Positions 1 to 5,233 of a DNA stretch of 5,233 nucleotides are shown piece after piece. Under the pieces are notes generated by a model, which did not search any database, had not been told where the DNA came from, and was given only the letters and a program-made list of their open reading frames with translations. Position 1 is the first letter of the stretch. Each line of letters begins with the position of its first letter. The position numbers and the translations under genes were made by a program. Origin of the DNA: Spirochaetaceae bacterium (GTDB lineage: Bacteria; Spirochaetota; Spirochaetia; Treponematales; Treponemataceae); the NCBI GenBank assembly GCA_017382775.1, contig JAFNZQ010000146.1, positions 1-5,233 of the forward strand. The letters run 5' to 3'.

Positions 1-133
1 ACCATGGACGGATGTCATACTTAGCAGGTCGTCCGTTCCATGAAATCAGGTTTAATTCCAAATTCCAACCGGATTTTTCGTTGGAAATCACACCGATTTG
101 CTTTTCAATGTTGAATGAAAACTCTTCCGCCAT
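1..133 (-). CDS. YdbC/PC4-like ssDNA-binding protein, N-terminal part
   Basis: The reverse strand from the ATG at 133-131 reads 44 codons and then leaves the window, so only the N-terminus is present. The peptide starts MAEEFSFNIEKQIGVIS and continues through SGWNLELNLISWNGRPAKYDIRPW. The run 'GW..ELNLISWNG...KYDIR.W' is the signature of the small bacterial YdbC family, which has a PC4 (transcriptional coactivator p15)-type fold. The family is known to bind single-stranded DNA, and members are usually around 70-80 residues. The start is fixed by a strong AGGAGG 4 bases upstream of the ATG. It lies 8 bases after the stop of the OmpA-family gene on the same strand, so it is very likely cotranscribed and translationally coupled with it. 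Its precise cellular role is not established. The functional link to an envelope protein is unclear and may only be operon convenience. Confidence 0.85.
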   Translation of the reverse strand, partial: MAEEFSFNIEKQIGVISNEKSGWNLELNLISWNGRPAKYDIRPW

Positions 134-137
134 AGGT

Positions 138-143
138 CCTCCT
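138..143 (-). promoter_or_regulatory. Ribosome binding site of the YdbC-like gene, overlapping the upstream stop codon
   Basis: On the minus strand the sequence is TAGGAGGACCTATG. AGGAGG is a perfect Shine-Dalgarno core 4 bases before the ATG. Its first bases are the last two bases of the TAG stop of the OmpA-family gene. The arrangement implies termination-reinitiation coupling between the two genes. Confidence 0.85.
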
Positions 144-1350
144 AGTCTAATATGGTTATTTCCACACGACGATTCTTCGCCATGCCTTCTTCGGTGTCAT
201 TGTCTGCCACAGGCCGTTCGGCACCCAATCCCTCAACGAACATTTCCTTATCCTGTTTAACGCCCTTTTCTTTCAAATACCTTGCAACAGCCCTTGCCCT
301 TTTCAACGAAAGCGCCGCCCGTGTTTCCTCGGTTCCGGCCAAGGCAGTGTGACCGGAAATTAACAGGTTGTTGTACTTAAATTCCCGCAAAATTGTTGCG
401 ATTTTTTCCAATTTCTCGTCCTGACCGTCCAAAAACTTGTCGGAATTTGCCTCAAACTGGATGCTGTCAATGCTGAGAGAAATTCCCTTATCGCTTTTTT
501 CAACCTCAACCCCATCCAAATCCAGTTCCTCAATTTTTTCCCGAATTTGATTTACCTCTTCCTCACCCAAACTGCTTTCCGTCAAACTGGAATGGGCATA
601 TCCTTTGAAAGTCATTACATTACCCTTGTTCGTATACAAGGAAATTTCGAAGTTCTCATTGTAATGGTCAAGGCGATGCCTTTCATTATCCCACATAAGT
701 GTCATGTTGGATGTTCCCTCCATACGAATGGGAACCTCTTCGGTGGTGTTGGGCGGATGTGGGATTGGGCCACCGACCTTATGGTGGACATTAATTACGT
801 GAAGCACCTCATCCCCAAGGGGCCTTGGCATTTCCCCCATATATTGGTACAAAGTGCGTGCCGGAATAATTATGGGTTTGGTCATTCCGAACTGACGTCC
901 GAGATCGTGGGCCTCGGAAGATGCCCTTTCCCAAATATCGTCCTTTTCCACATTTCCTTCGGGAAAAACCGGAACGTCCCGCACCGAGGGCATGTAAAAC
1001 TCGTCGGAAATTGTATATTTCCCCAGCCGACTCACATTAAAGGATGACTTGTATTCCTTTCCCCAACTCACAAAGTTTCCGGTTACCAAGGTGGATTTAT
1101 CCGAAGCTGTGTAAGTAGCAGTAAAATCCGCACTTTTGTCCGGATGAACCTTTTGTATTTTCACAAAGGCATGATTGTTTATTTCCGCATTGTGGGAAAA
1201 AACTCCATTGAAATAAACATGTTCTCTGACCACCGATGAAATTGTATAGCCGGTATTTTCCTTGTAATCAAAATAAAATTCAATCGCGAAGCCATTCAGA
1301 AAAAAGGCGGAAAAGAAAATAAAAGCAAATATTTTTTTATTTCGCAACAT
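142..1350 (-). CDS. OmpA-family outer-membrane/periplasmic protein (treponemal type)
   Basis: The protein has 402 residues from the chosen ATG (MLRNKKIFAF). A signal peptide covers about residues 1-22: KK, a hydrophobic run, then a likely cut after NGFA. There is no lipobox cysteine. Residues ~23-265 form a lineage-specific beta-rich region I can place only as spirochetal. Residues ~275-288 are a charged linker, and ~289-402 are a C-terminal OmpA-like domain, normally a periplasmic peptidoglycan anchor. Landmarks are IQFEANS, GHTALAGTEE, LSLKRARAVARYLKEKG and NRRVEITI. The arginine of the LSLKRA motif (R351) that normally helps bind the peptidoglycan peptide is present. The aspartate expected directly after GHT is alanine (A336). 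An in-frame TTG at 1395 would extend the protein, but it lies inside the -35 box. The ATG at 1359 (three residues longer) is an alternative start. The YdbC-like gene follows in the same operon. Confidence 0.9.
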   Translation of the reverse strand: MLRNKKIFAFIFFSAFFLNGFAIEFYFDYKENTGYTISSVVREHVYFNGVFSHNAEINNHAFVKIQKVHPDKSADFTATYTASDKSTLVTGNFVSWGKEYKSSFNVSRLGKYTISDEFYMPSVRDVPVFPEGNVEKDDIWERASSEAHDLGRQFGMTKPIIIPARTLYQYMGEMPRPLGDEVLHVINVHHKVGGPIPHPPNTTEEVPIRMEGTSNMTLMWDNERHRLDHYNENFEISLYTNKGNVMTFKGYAHSSLTESSLGEEEVNQIREKIEELDLDGVEVEKSDKGISLSIDSIQFEANSDKFLDGQDEKLEKIATILREFKYNNLLISGHTALAGTEETRAALSLKRARAVARYLKEKGVKQDKEMFVEGLGAERPVADNDTEEGMAKNRRVEITILD

Positions 1351-1367
1351 CGTCCCCATACCATATA

Positions 1368-1395
1368 AGTATATCCAATTTTTCACATTTGTCAA
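1368..1395 (-). promoter_or_regulatory. Sigma-70-type promoter of the OmpA-family gene
   Basis: On the minus strand TTGACA (1395-1390) is followed after 16 bases by TATACT (1373-1368), a perfect -35 and a 5/6 -10. Transcription should begin around 1363-1359. That leaves a leader of about 13 bases or fewer before the ATG at 1350, or none before the ATG at 1359. The only purine-rich stretch, GGGGA, sits just 2 bases from the 1350 ATG, too close for a standard ribosome binding site. Confidence 0.75.
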
Positions 1396-1478
1396 GGGGA
1401 AAAAACTTTAATTCCACAAAAATCTTCCTTCTGTGTATCAAAACCTTGTCACTCTCCCAAGGCCCAAACTCCGCCTTT

Positions 1479-1508
1479 TTTTCCCCGGAGATTTTTTTCG
1501 GGGGAAAA
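1479..1508. repeat. Inverted repeat TTTTCCCC / GGGGAAAA
   Basis: TTTTCCCC at 1479-1486 is matched by its exact complement GGGGAAAA at 1501-1508, with a 14-base T-rich loop. CCGCC occurs just outside on both sides (1471-1475 and 1511-1515) in direct orientation. The arms are low-complexity, so the hairpin could be fortuitous in this homopolymer-rich DNA. Confidence 0.4.
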
Positions 1509-1537
1509 TTCCGCCATTCTCGCAAACAGACAAAAAA

Positions 1538-1564
1538 TGGAACAAACATTCGGTTTTTGTTCCA
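1538..1564. repeat. Perfect 9-bp inverted repeat upstream of the barrel gene
   Basis: TGGAACAAA (1538-1546) is the exact reverse complement of TTTGTTCCA (1556-1564), separated by a 9-base loop, CATTCGGTT. An A-run precedes it (1532-1537) and CTTTT follows it. It could therefore act as a weak bidirectional intrinsic terminator for a short unrecognised transcript. It could equally be an operator for a dimeric regulator, centred about 150 bases upstream of the predicted start of the barrel-gene transcript. The sequence does not decide between these. Confidence 0.5.
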
Positions 1565-1664
1565 CTTTTAATGGTCAAAAAGGGAAAAAAAACAAAACTT
1601 GAAAAAAAACATACCGTTACATTGTAAAAACTTTCAATTTTCTGTAACTTTTTGATTTTTTTTC

Positions 1665-1693
1665 TTGACAACCCCATTTTTCCGTGATATAAT
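1665..1693 (+). promoter_or_regulatory. Perfect-consensus extended -10 promoter of the barrel protein gene
   Basis: TTGACA (1665-1670), a 17-base spacer and TATAAT (1688-1693) match the sigma-70 consensus at all twelve positions. TG at 1685-1686 one base before the -10 adds an extended -10 element. Transcription should start near 1700, giving a leader of about 32 bases. T-rich DNA directly upstream (1649-1663) may serve as an UP element. This is the strongest promoter in the window and fits an abundant envelope protein. Confidence 0.93.
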
Positions 1694-1718
1694 AACATTC
1701 GTAAGCTTTTAAGAATAT

Positions 1719-1725
1719 AAAGGAG
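1719..1725 (+). promoter_or_regulatory. Strong ribosome binding site of the barrel protein gene
   Basis: AAAGGAG at 1719-1725 lies 6 bases before the ATG at 1732, an optimal match and spacing. It fixes the start and contrasts with the OmpA-family and nuclease genes on either side, which have essentially no ribosome binding site. Confidence 0.9.
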
Positions 1726-1731
1726 ATCTTA

Positions 1732-3081
1732 ATGCGAAAAGGTTTATTTATTATTGCTTTAGTGGCAATGGTTGCTTCCTCTGTTTTTGCACAGGAAGAA
1801 GAAAAGGCTTTCACTGTTTCACAGAGCGCCAAAGTTCAATATCGCTTTGGAAACAGCGGATTTGATGAAGATGTAGGTTTGAAACGATTCCGCGCACAGT
1901 ATGAAATTACTGCCGCCAATGACTTGGTTTCATTGTGGTATCGTGCTCGTCTTAACGGCAGCTCTTGGGGTGCTTTCAACTGGGCAGACGCAAACAGCTA
2001 CTGGAATTGCATTATTCCTCGCTACAACGAAGGCTCTAACTCACAGGCTAACTTAGTCTTCACACCCTTTGCCGGTGCGTTGAAAGTTGCTGTCGGTACC
2101 GATTTGTGGTGGCAGTTACCCGGTGTTGCAACCCTCGCTGATGATGACTACTATCAGGACTATGGCAAATTAGGCAACAAGCATATTGGAGCTGCATGGG
2201 CAGGCGTAGGTGGACCCACAGATCTCGACGGAGATGAAAAAACCGATGAGTTGGAGGGCGTTAATTCAAATGCCACTCGTGGCACCATCCTCCGCCCCTA
2301 CTTGGCCGCTGTTGACGGAGTTGCCATTCAGTACAACGCTCCCTTCGGACTTTCCGTTACCGCTTCTGTGCCTTGGCAGAATCTCCAAGCAGGTCGCGGT
2401 GATGATTTCTTGATGCGCTGGGGCTTGAGCTATGGCCTTACTTTGAGCGAAAAGAAAATTTTCAACTTGGGTCTCGGTTTGGTTAGCACCTACAACAGCG
2501 GAGACAACCCCTGGTCTTTGTATGCCGGTGTTGAAGTACCTTGCGTACCCGTTGTTCAACCCAAACTTTCTTACATGCTCTTCGCCAACGGCACCAACCA
2601 GAAAACCTTTGGGGCAGAAAATGGCTTGTCTGCCGACACACCTACTTACAATGTAATCACCATTGCAGCACCCGGTTCTGTTGGTAGCTTCTCCTTCTCA
2701 CCTGAATTTGCCATGGGCTTCTATGGCACCAAAGACATCGATGAGGAAGATCAGATTGAGATTGCCTACCAATCCGCCGAAGACCTCGGAAAGATGTACG
2801 GCCCCGCAATCTTCTTTGCTGTTCCCGTTGCATACAACATCGACGACGTATGTGCTGTTGACCTGTGGTTCAGTGGTGACTTCGGTTCTATAAAAAAATA
2901 TGCTGATGAAAAAGTTGCCGAAAACCGCTTTGTTGTTAAACCCGGCGTTACCGTTAAAACACCCTTCGGAAAATTCAACGCTCAGTTCGGTCTCTTGATC
3001 GACACTCGCTTTGACGGTGTTGACGCACACGAAACCAAATGCGGTTACATGGGCGACCTTTCTTGGTCACTTAACTTCTAA
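1732..3081 (+). CDS. Outer-membrane beta-barrel protein, porin-like, spirochete type
   Basis: The protein has 449 residues. Residues 1-20 are a classical signal peptide (MRKGLFIIALVAMVASSVFA, cut before QEEEKAF). The mature part alternates polar and hydrophobic residues with many Tyr/Trp/Phe and Gly/Asn-rich turns, as in transmembrane beta-strands. It ends in DLSWSLNF: a terminal Phe with hydrophobic residues at alternating positions, the signature recognised by the BAM insertion machinery. Residues 164-175 (DLDGDEKTDELE) match the acidic positions of an EF-hand-type calcium loop and probably lie in a surface loop. There are four cysteines (93, 271, 374, 437). Arg codons are nearly all CGC/CGT, and AAC, GGT and TTC are frequent, which with the promoter and ribosome binding site suggests high expression. 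The gene is transcribed alone, with its own promoter and terminator. Substrate and exact family are not recognised; a major porin or surface protein is the best guess. Confidence 0.85.
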   Translation: MRKGLFIIALVAMVASSVFAQEEEKAFTVSQSAKVQYRFGNSGFDEDVGLKRFRAQYEITAANDLVSLWYRARLNGSSWGAFNWADANSYWNCIIPRYNEGSNSQANLVFTPFAGALKVAVGTDLWWQLPGVATLADDDYYQDYGKLGNKHIGAAWAGVGGPTDLDGDEKTDELEGVNSNATRGTILRPYLAAVDGVAIQYNAPFGLSVTASVPWQNLQAGRGDDFLMRWGLSYGLTLSEKKIFNLGLGLVSTYNSGDNPWSLYAGVEVPCVPVVQPKLSYMLFANGTNQKTFGAENGLSADTPTYNVITIAAPGSVGSFSFSPEFAMGFYGTKDIDEEDQIEIAYQSAEDLGKMYGPAIFFAVPVAYNIDDVCAVDLWFSGDFGSIKKYADEKVAENRFVVKPGVTVKTPFGKFNAQFGLLIDTRFDGVDAHETKCGYMGDLSWSLNF

Positions 3082-3114
3082 TGTTGCCAACAACCCTTGT
3101 GGTTGAATAACATT
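3080..3114 (+). repeat. Stem-loop at the stop codon, before the terminator
   Basis: AATGTT (3080-3085) pairs with AACATT (3109-3114). Inside, CAACC (3091-3095) pairs with GGTTG (3101-3105) around a CTTGT loop, with an asymmetric internal loop between the two stems. The structure begins in the TAA stop codon and sits directly upstream of the intrinsic terminator. It may protect the 3' end of this probably abundant message. Confidence 0.5.
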
Positions 3115-3117
3115 GGG

Positions 3118-3152
3118 AAAGCGGATGCGAAAGCGTCCGCTTTTTTATTTTT
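3118..3152 (+). terminator. Rho-independent terminator of the barrel protein gene
   Basis: GCGGATGC (3121-3128), a GAAA tetraloop and GCGTCCGC (3133-3140) form an 8-bp GC-rich stem with one G-U pair. It is followed at once by TTTTTTATTTTT, and flanking AAA and TTT can extend the stem. This is a textbook intrinsic terminator 39 bases after the stop codon. It separates the barrel gene from the promoter that starts at 3161. Confidence 0.95.
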
Positions 3153-3160
3153 AAAGAAAC

Positions 3161-3189
3161 TTGACAAAAAGATAAAATTACGGTAAAAT
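3161..3189 (+). promoter_or_regulatory. Sigma-70-type promoter of the AddB-like gene, giving a leaderless message
   Basis: TTGACA (3161-3166) is followed after exactly 17 bases by TAAAAT (3184-3189): a perfect -35 and a 5/6 -10. The only purine at the usual start distance (bases 3194-3198) is A3197, which is the A of the start codon. No Shine-Dalgarno-like sequence precedes the ATG (ATCCTTTCC). The message is therefore predicted to be leaderless. Confidence 0.8.
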
Positions 3190-3196
3190 CCTTTCC

Positions 3197-5152
3197 ATGG
3201 ACATCCAAAAAATCATAAACGAAGCAATCCTCAATGAGAAAAACATTTTGGTTTTTCCCAACCAGGTAATTGCGGAAAATTTTTTGGACAACACCTTGCA
3301 AGAAATGGCAAAAAACGGAAAGGTCGCCGCCTTGCCCACGGAAAAATTTATTGCATGGGACTCCTTTAAGGCACAAAAATTTTTTCCCGACATTCGGGAC
3401 AAATCACCGGTTTCTGCCGTGGAACGACAACTTTTTTCCGTCCATTTACTGGCAGAAAACCGAAAACAACCCTTTCTGAAACACATAATTCAGCCGCAAT
3501 ACAGCGAATTTTCCGACGGTTTTGCCACATGGTTGGCAGGAATTTTGCCGGAACTAACCCTGCTTTCCCCCAAGGATTTATACGGCGATTCCGCCTGCGA
3601 AGATTTTCGGGAAATAAAAGGGCAGTACGAAAATTTTCTTGAACAATACGGCCTTTTCGAGGTTTCATCACGGGGCGGAATTACCCAAAGGTGCGGAAAA
3701 CAATTTTTGCTCATCGCCTGCGATTTAATGAACGACTGGAATGAATTTCGGGCAAAATTCGATGACGAAGTGGAAATCATTTTTTCCGTGGAAAAGGCAT
3801 TGCAGCAATGGAAAAGCCCCGCCGTTTTGGAATTTCGAAACAGCCGCGATGAAATTTCCTTTGCCGTGGAGGAAATACGAAAAGCCGCTGAAACAACGGA
3901 CTTTTCCCGTTTGGCAATAACGGTAAACGATGAAGCCCTTTTGCCCTACCTAACGCGAGAATTGGACTTTTACCACATTCCCTATAGCGAACAACGTGGC
4001 CGTCCCTTGGGGAAAAGCGGCGCCGGACAAATTTTTTCCCTCATAAATGACATTCTCAATAGACGATTTTCCCCGGAATCCATGAAAGCCCTGTTTTTAA
4101 ACGAAGAAATTCCATGGAGCGAAGAGAAAAAACAGGAAATTTTACTGAAAATCGAAAATTCCGTGAAATACAAAAATTATTTCGAGCAGTCTTTTTTCAA
4201 AGAATTTTTGCTGAAATTTCGTAATGCGAAAAGTTTTCTTCACCTACGGAATGCGTACTTTTTGTTTCGGGATGAATTTTTCCACAAGGCTCTTTTGGAT
4301 TTTTCATTTTTTTCCCGCGACGAAAGCGGCGAAAGTGTAAAATCCGCGGAAATAAATGAAGAAAAACAGGATTTTTTCATCCGTGCCAACAACATTTTAT
4401 CCCGATGTGTCAACGAACTTGCCGATTTGGAAGTACGTTGTCGCCGTGTAGATTTAGTGCCGGAAAACTATTTGGCCTTTTTCGTGGAATATTTGAACAC
4501 GAAAATTTATCGTCCGCCACGGAAAACATCGGGCGTGCATATTCTCGACTACAAGGCCGCAATGCTTTCTCCCTTCGAAAAACATTTTGTCCTAAATTGT
4601 GCCCAAACGGCCATTAGTTGCGAACTTCGTCCCTTTGCCTTTTTGGGCGATCGGGTGCGAAAACGGCTGGAACAGGATTTTCCCTCCGGCGATATGACAA
4701 AACACTTTATTTGCGCCTACGATTTTCCCAATGGAAACTGTCCCCAATCGGTAATTTTCACCTATGGGGAAAAAACCTTTAATAAGGACGACTGTGTCCA
4801 TCCGTTTTTTTCACCCCAAAAGGACGACAAAGGGGAAAAACACAGAAAAATTGAGGAAAAAAATCCCTTTTTAGCCCAAGATGATAAAACCTTCACGGAA
4901 GAATCCCCGAAAATTCGGGGAAAATATTCCCAAGACATGCAAAATTTTTGTAAAATAAAAGGCGGAAACCTCCACGGTAAATTCAAAACTTCCGCCAGCG
5001 AATTAAACACTTACGCCACCTGTCCCCATAAATGGCTGTTTGAACGGATTTATAAAATTGACGATTATTCCACCGAAATGGCGGATTTAATCGAGCCAAA
5101 GGACGATGGCTCATTCAAACATTTGATAATAGAGCGACCTCCACCACGATGA
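3197..5152 (+). CDS. AddB-like / PD-(D/E)XK nuclease family protein, truncated at its 3' end
   Basis: The reading frame encodes 651 residues, but only about the first 645 belong to this gene. Residues ~1-60 ([13 protein letters not shown] ... FIAWDSFK) resemble the start of spirochetal AddB-like nucleases. Residues ~212-271 ([13 protein letters not shown] ... [12 protein letters not shown]) resemble the second helicase-like domain of AddB/UvrD-type proteins, and 447-471 ([20 protein letters not shown]) match a later helicase-like segment. There is no Walker A, as in catalytically inactive helicase subunits. A hydrophilic linker (~535-595) leads to [16 protein letters not shown] (598-613), the opening of a RecB-type nuclease domain, and H642 fits its conserved first-motif histidine. 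The catalytic D...(D/E)xK residues would come next but are absent, because the sequence switches to aroC near 5131. The last residues, PPPR, are read from foreign DNA. In bacteria such proteins pair with an AddA-like helicase-nuclease in double-strand-break repair; that partner is not in view. Confidence 0.75.
   Translation: MDIQKIINEAILNEKNILVFPNQVIAENFLDNTLQEMAKNGKVAALPTEKFIAWDSFKAQKFFPDIRDKSPVSAVERQLFSVHLLAENRKQPFLKHIIQPQYSEFSDGFATWLAGILPELTLLSPKDLYGDSACEDFREIKGQYENFLEQYGLFEVSSRGGITQRCGKQFLLIACDLMNDWNEFRAKFDDEVEIIFSVEKALQQWKSPAVLEFRNSRDEISFAVEEIRKAAETTDFSRLAITVNDEALLPYLTRELDFYHIPYSEQRGRPLGKSGAGQIFSLINDILNRRFSPESMKALFLNEEIPWSEEKKQEILLKIENSVKYKNYFEQSFFKEFLLKFRNAKSFLHLRNAYFLFRDEFFHKALLDFSFFSRDESGESVKSAEINEEKQDFFIRANNILSRCVNELADLEVRCRRVDLVPENYLAFFVEYLNTKIYRPPRKTSGVHILDYKAAMLSPFEKHFVLNCAQTAISCELRPFAFLGDRVRKRLEQDFPSGDMTKHFICAYDFPNGNCPQSVIFTYGEKTFNKDDCVHPFFSPQKDDKGEKHRKIEEKNPFLAQDDKTFTEESPKIRGKYSQDMQNFCKIKGGNLHGKFKTSASELNTYATCPHKWLFERIYKIDDYSTEMADLIEPKDDGSFKHLIIERPPPR
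5123..5137. other. Abrupt junction between the AddB-like gene and an inverted aroC fragment
   Basis: Plus-strand homology to a RecB-type nuclease domain runs to about HLIIE (through 5134). The minus-strand chorismate synthase reading runs down to GGGRS (through 5131) and is then replaced by IIKCLNE, where SARET would be expected. Both proteins lose their family pattern within the same few bases. No inverted repeats, target duplication, transposase or att-like sequence is visible at the joint. Confidence 0.8.
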
Positions 5153-5233
5153 TCGCGAATGCCATATTTTGAGCTGTAAGTAAAGTCGGCATGCGAGGGA
5201 CGGAATGTATTGCGGATATTTTCGTAGTCCGAT
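5131..5233 (-). CDS. aroC: Chorismate synthase, internal fragment
   Basis: The minus strand reads 34 codons: [34 protein letters not shown]. This is the highly conserved central signature of chorismate synthase, which converts 5-enolpyruvylshikimate-3-phosphate to chorismate, the last shikimate-pathway step, using reduced FMN. The RP.HAD.TY..KYG.RD.RGGGRS block normally lies about a third of the way into the roughly 360-residue enzyme and is followed by SARET. Here the upstream part lies beyond the right edge of the window. The downstream part is missing: after GGGRS the frame enters antisense sequence of the AddB-like gene and meets a TAA at 5067-5065. The gene as drawn cannot encode a working enzyme. 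Either it is a broken copy or the sequence is misjoined here. Confidence 0.9.

Larger units (their letters stand above)
1396..1664. other. Intergenic region between divergent genes, no convincing gene
   Basis: The stretch between the promoter of the OmpA-family gene and that of the barrel gene is rich in A- and T-runs. Short reading frames cross it on both strands, but they are lysine/phenylalanine-rich products of homopolymers and lack ribosome binding sites or recognisable domains. It holds two inverted repeats (1479-1508 and 1538-1564, listed separately). It also holds A-tracts at 1577-1581, 1585-1592, 1594-1597 and 1602-1609, then T-tracts at 1649-1653 and 1656-1663. Several are spaced by about one helical turn, which suggests intrinsically bent DNA, and the last tracts lie where an UP element for the barrel-gene promoter would be. 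I see no tRNA or known riboswitch. Confidence 0.55.

Noticed and set aside
12..260. 82-codon plus-strand open frame across the operon junction
   Set aside because: It runs antisense over the YdbC-like start, the coupled ribosome binding site and the end of the OmpA-family gene. All three are supported on the minus strand, so this frame is fortuitous.
547..1047. 166-codon plus-strand open frame inside the OmpA-family gene
   Set aside because: It lies fully antisense to a well-supported coding region, has no ribosome binding site or recognisable domain, and is explained by the codon pattern of the real gene.
1351..1395. N-terminal extension of the OmpA-family protein from TTG 1395
   Set aside because: The TTG is the first half of the -35 element TTGACA, and the extension overlaps the whole promoter. 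The signal peptide begins naturally at the ATG at 1350.
1389..1832. Several 60-86-codon open frames in the intergenic region
   Set aside because: They overlap each other in different frames, are dominated by Lys/Phe/Ser from A- and T-runs, lack ribosome binding sites, and overlap the barrel-gene promoter or start.
2395..2403. RGD tripeptide (residues 222-224) in the barrel protein as an integrin-binding adhesin motif
   Set aside because: A three-residue motif occurs by chance too often, and nothing else in the protein or its context supports adhesion.
2698..3030. 110-codon minus-strand open frame within the barrel gene
   Set aside because: It is antisense to a strong coding region with its own promoter, ribosome binding site and terminator, and shows no family pattern.
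3998..4018. Walker A-like string GRPLGKSG in the AddB-like protein
   Set aside because: The spacing is one residue short of GxxxxGK[ST], and the position, just after HIPYSEQ, corresponds to a helicase-domain segment that does not bind ATP in this family.

Overview
The window looks like ordinary chromosomal DNA from a Treponema-like spirochete, probably a host-associated or environmental treponeme. The main reasons are an OmpA-family protein whose peptidoglycan-binding signature reads GHTALAG instead of GHTD, a spirochete-style outer-membrane beta-barrel protein, and an N-terminus of the large third gene ([11 protein letters not shown] ... FIAWDSFK) that I associate with treponemal PD-(D/E)XK nuclease/AddB-like proteins. 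These assignments rest on recalled family patterns, not on a database search.

Left part, minus strand (1-1395): a promoter at 1368-1395 drives an OmpA-family protein (1350 to 142). Eight bases after its stop comes the first 44 codons of a YdbC/PC4-like single-stranded DNA-binding protein that runs off the left edge. Its Shine-Dalgarno sequence overlaps the ompA-family stop codon, so the two form a tight operon.

Centre: a 336-base intergenic region holds two inverted repeats, phased A/T tracts and a perfect-consensus extended -10 promoter (TTGACA, 17 bp, TGnTATAAT). This promoter drives a 449-residue outer-membrane barrel protein (1732-3081) with a strong ribosome binding site and codon choice suggesting high expression. 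The gene ends in a small stem-loop followed by a textbook intrinsic terminator.

Right part: a new promoter (TTGACA, 17 bp, TAAAAT) lies so close to the next ATG (3197) that the transcript should be leaderless. The gene is an AddB-like or inactive-helicase/PD-(D/E)XK nuclease protein. Its reading frame stops at 5152, but from about 5131 the DNA is no longer this gene. On the minus strand it is an internal piece of chorismate synthase (aro[10 protein letters not shown] ... [13 protein letters not shown]). Both genes are cut at the same point in opposite orientation, with no transposase or repeat at the joint. This is most simply an assembly chimera, or else a rearrangement breakpoint.

Apart from that joint, I see no undescribed multi-gene system here. 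The points worth following are the junction, the apparently leaderless or near-leaderless messages, the OmpA domain lacking its diaminopimelate-binding aspartate, an EF-hand-like loop in the barrel protein, and the structured region upstream of the barrel gene.
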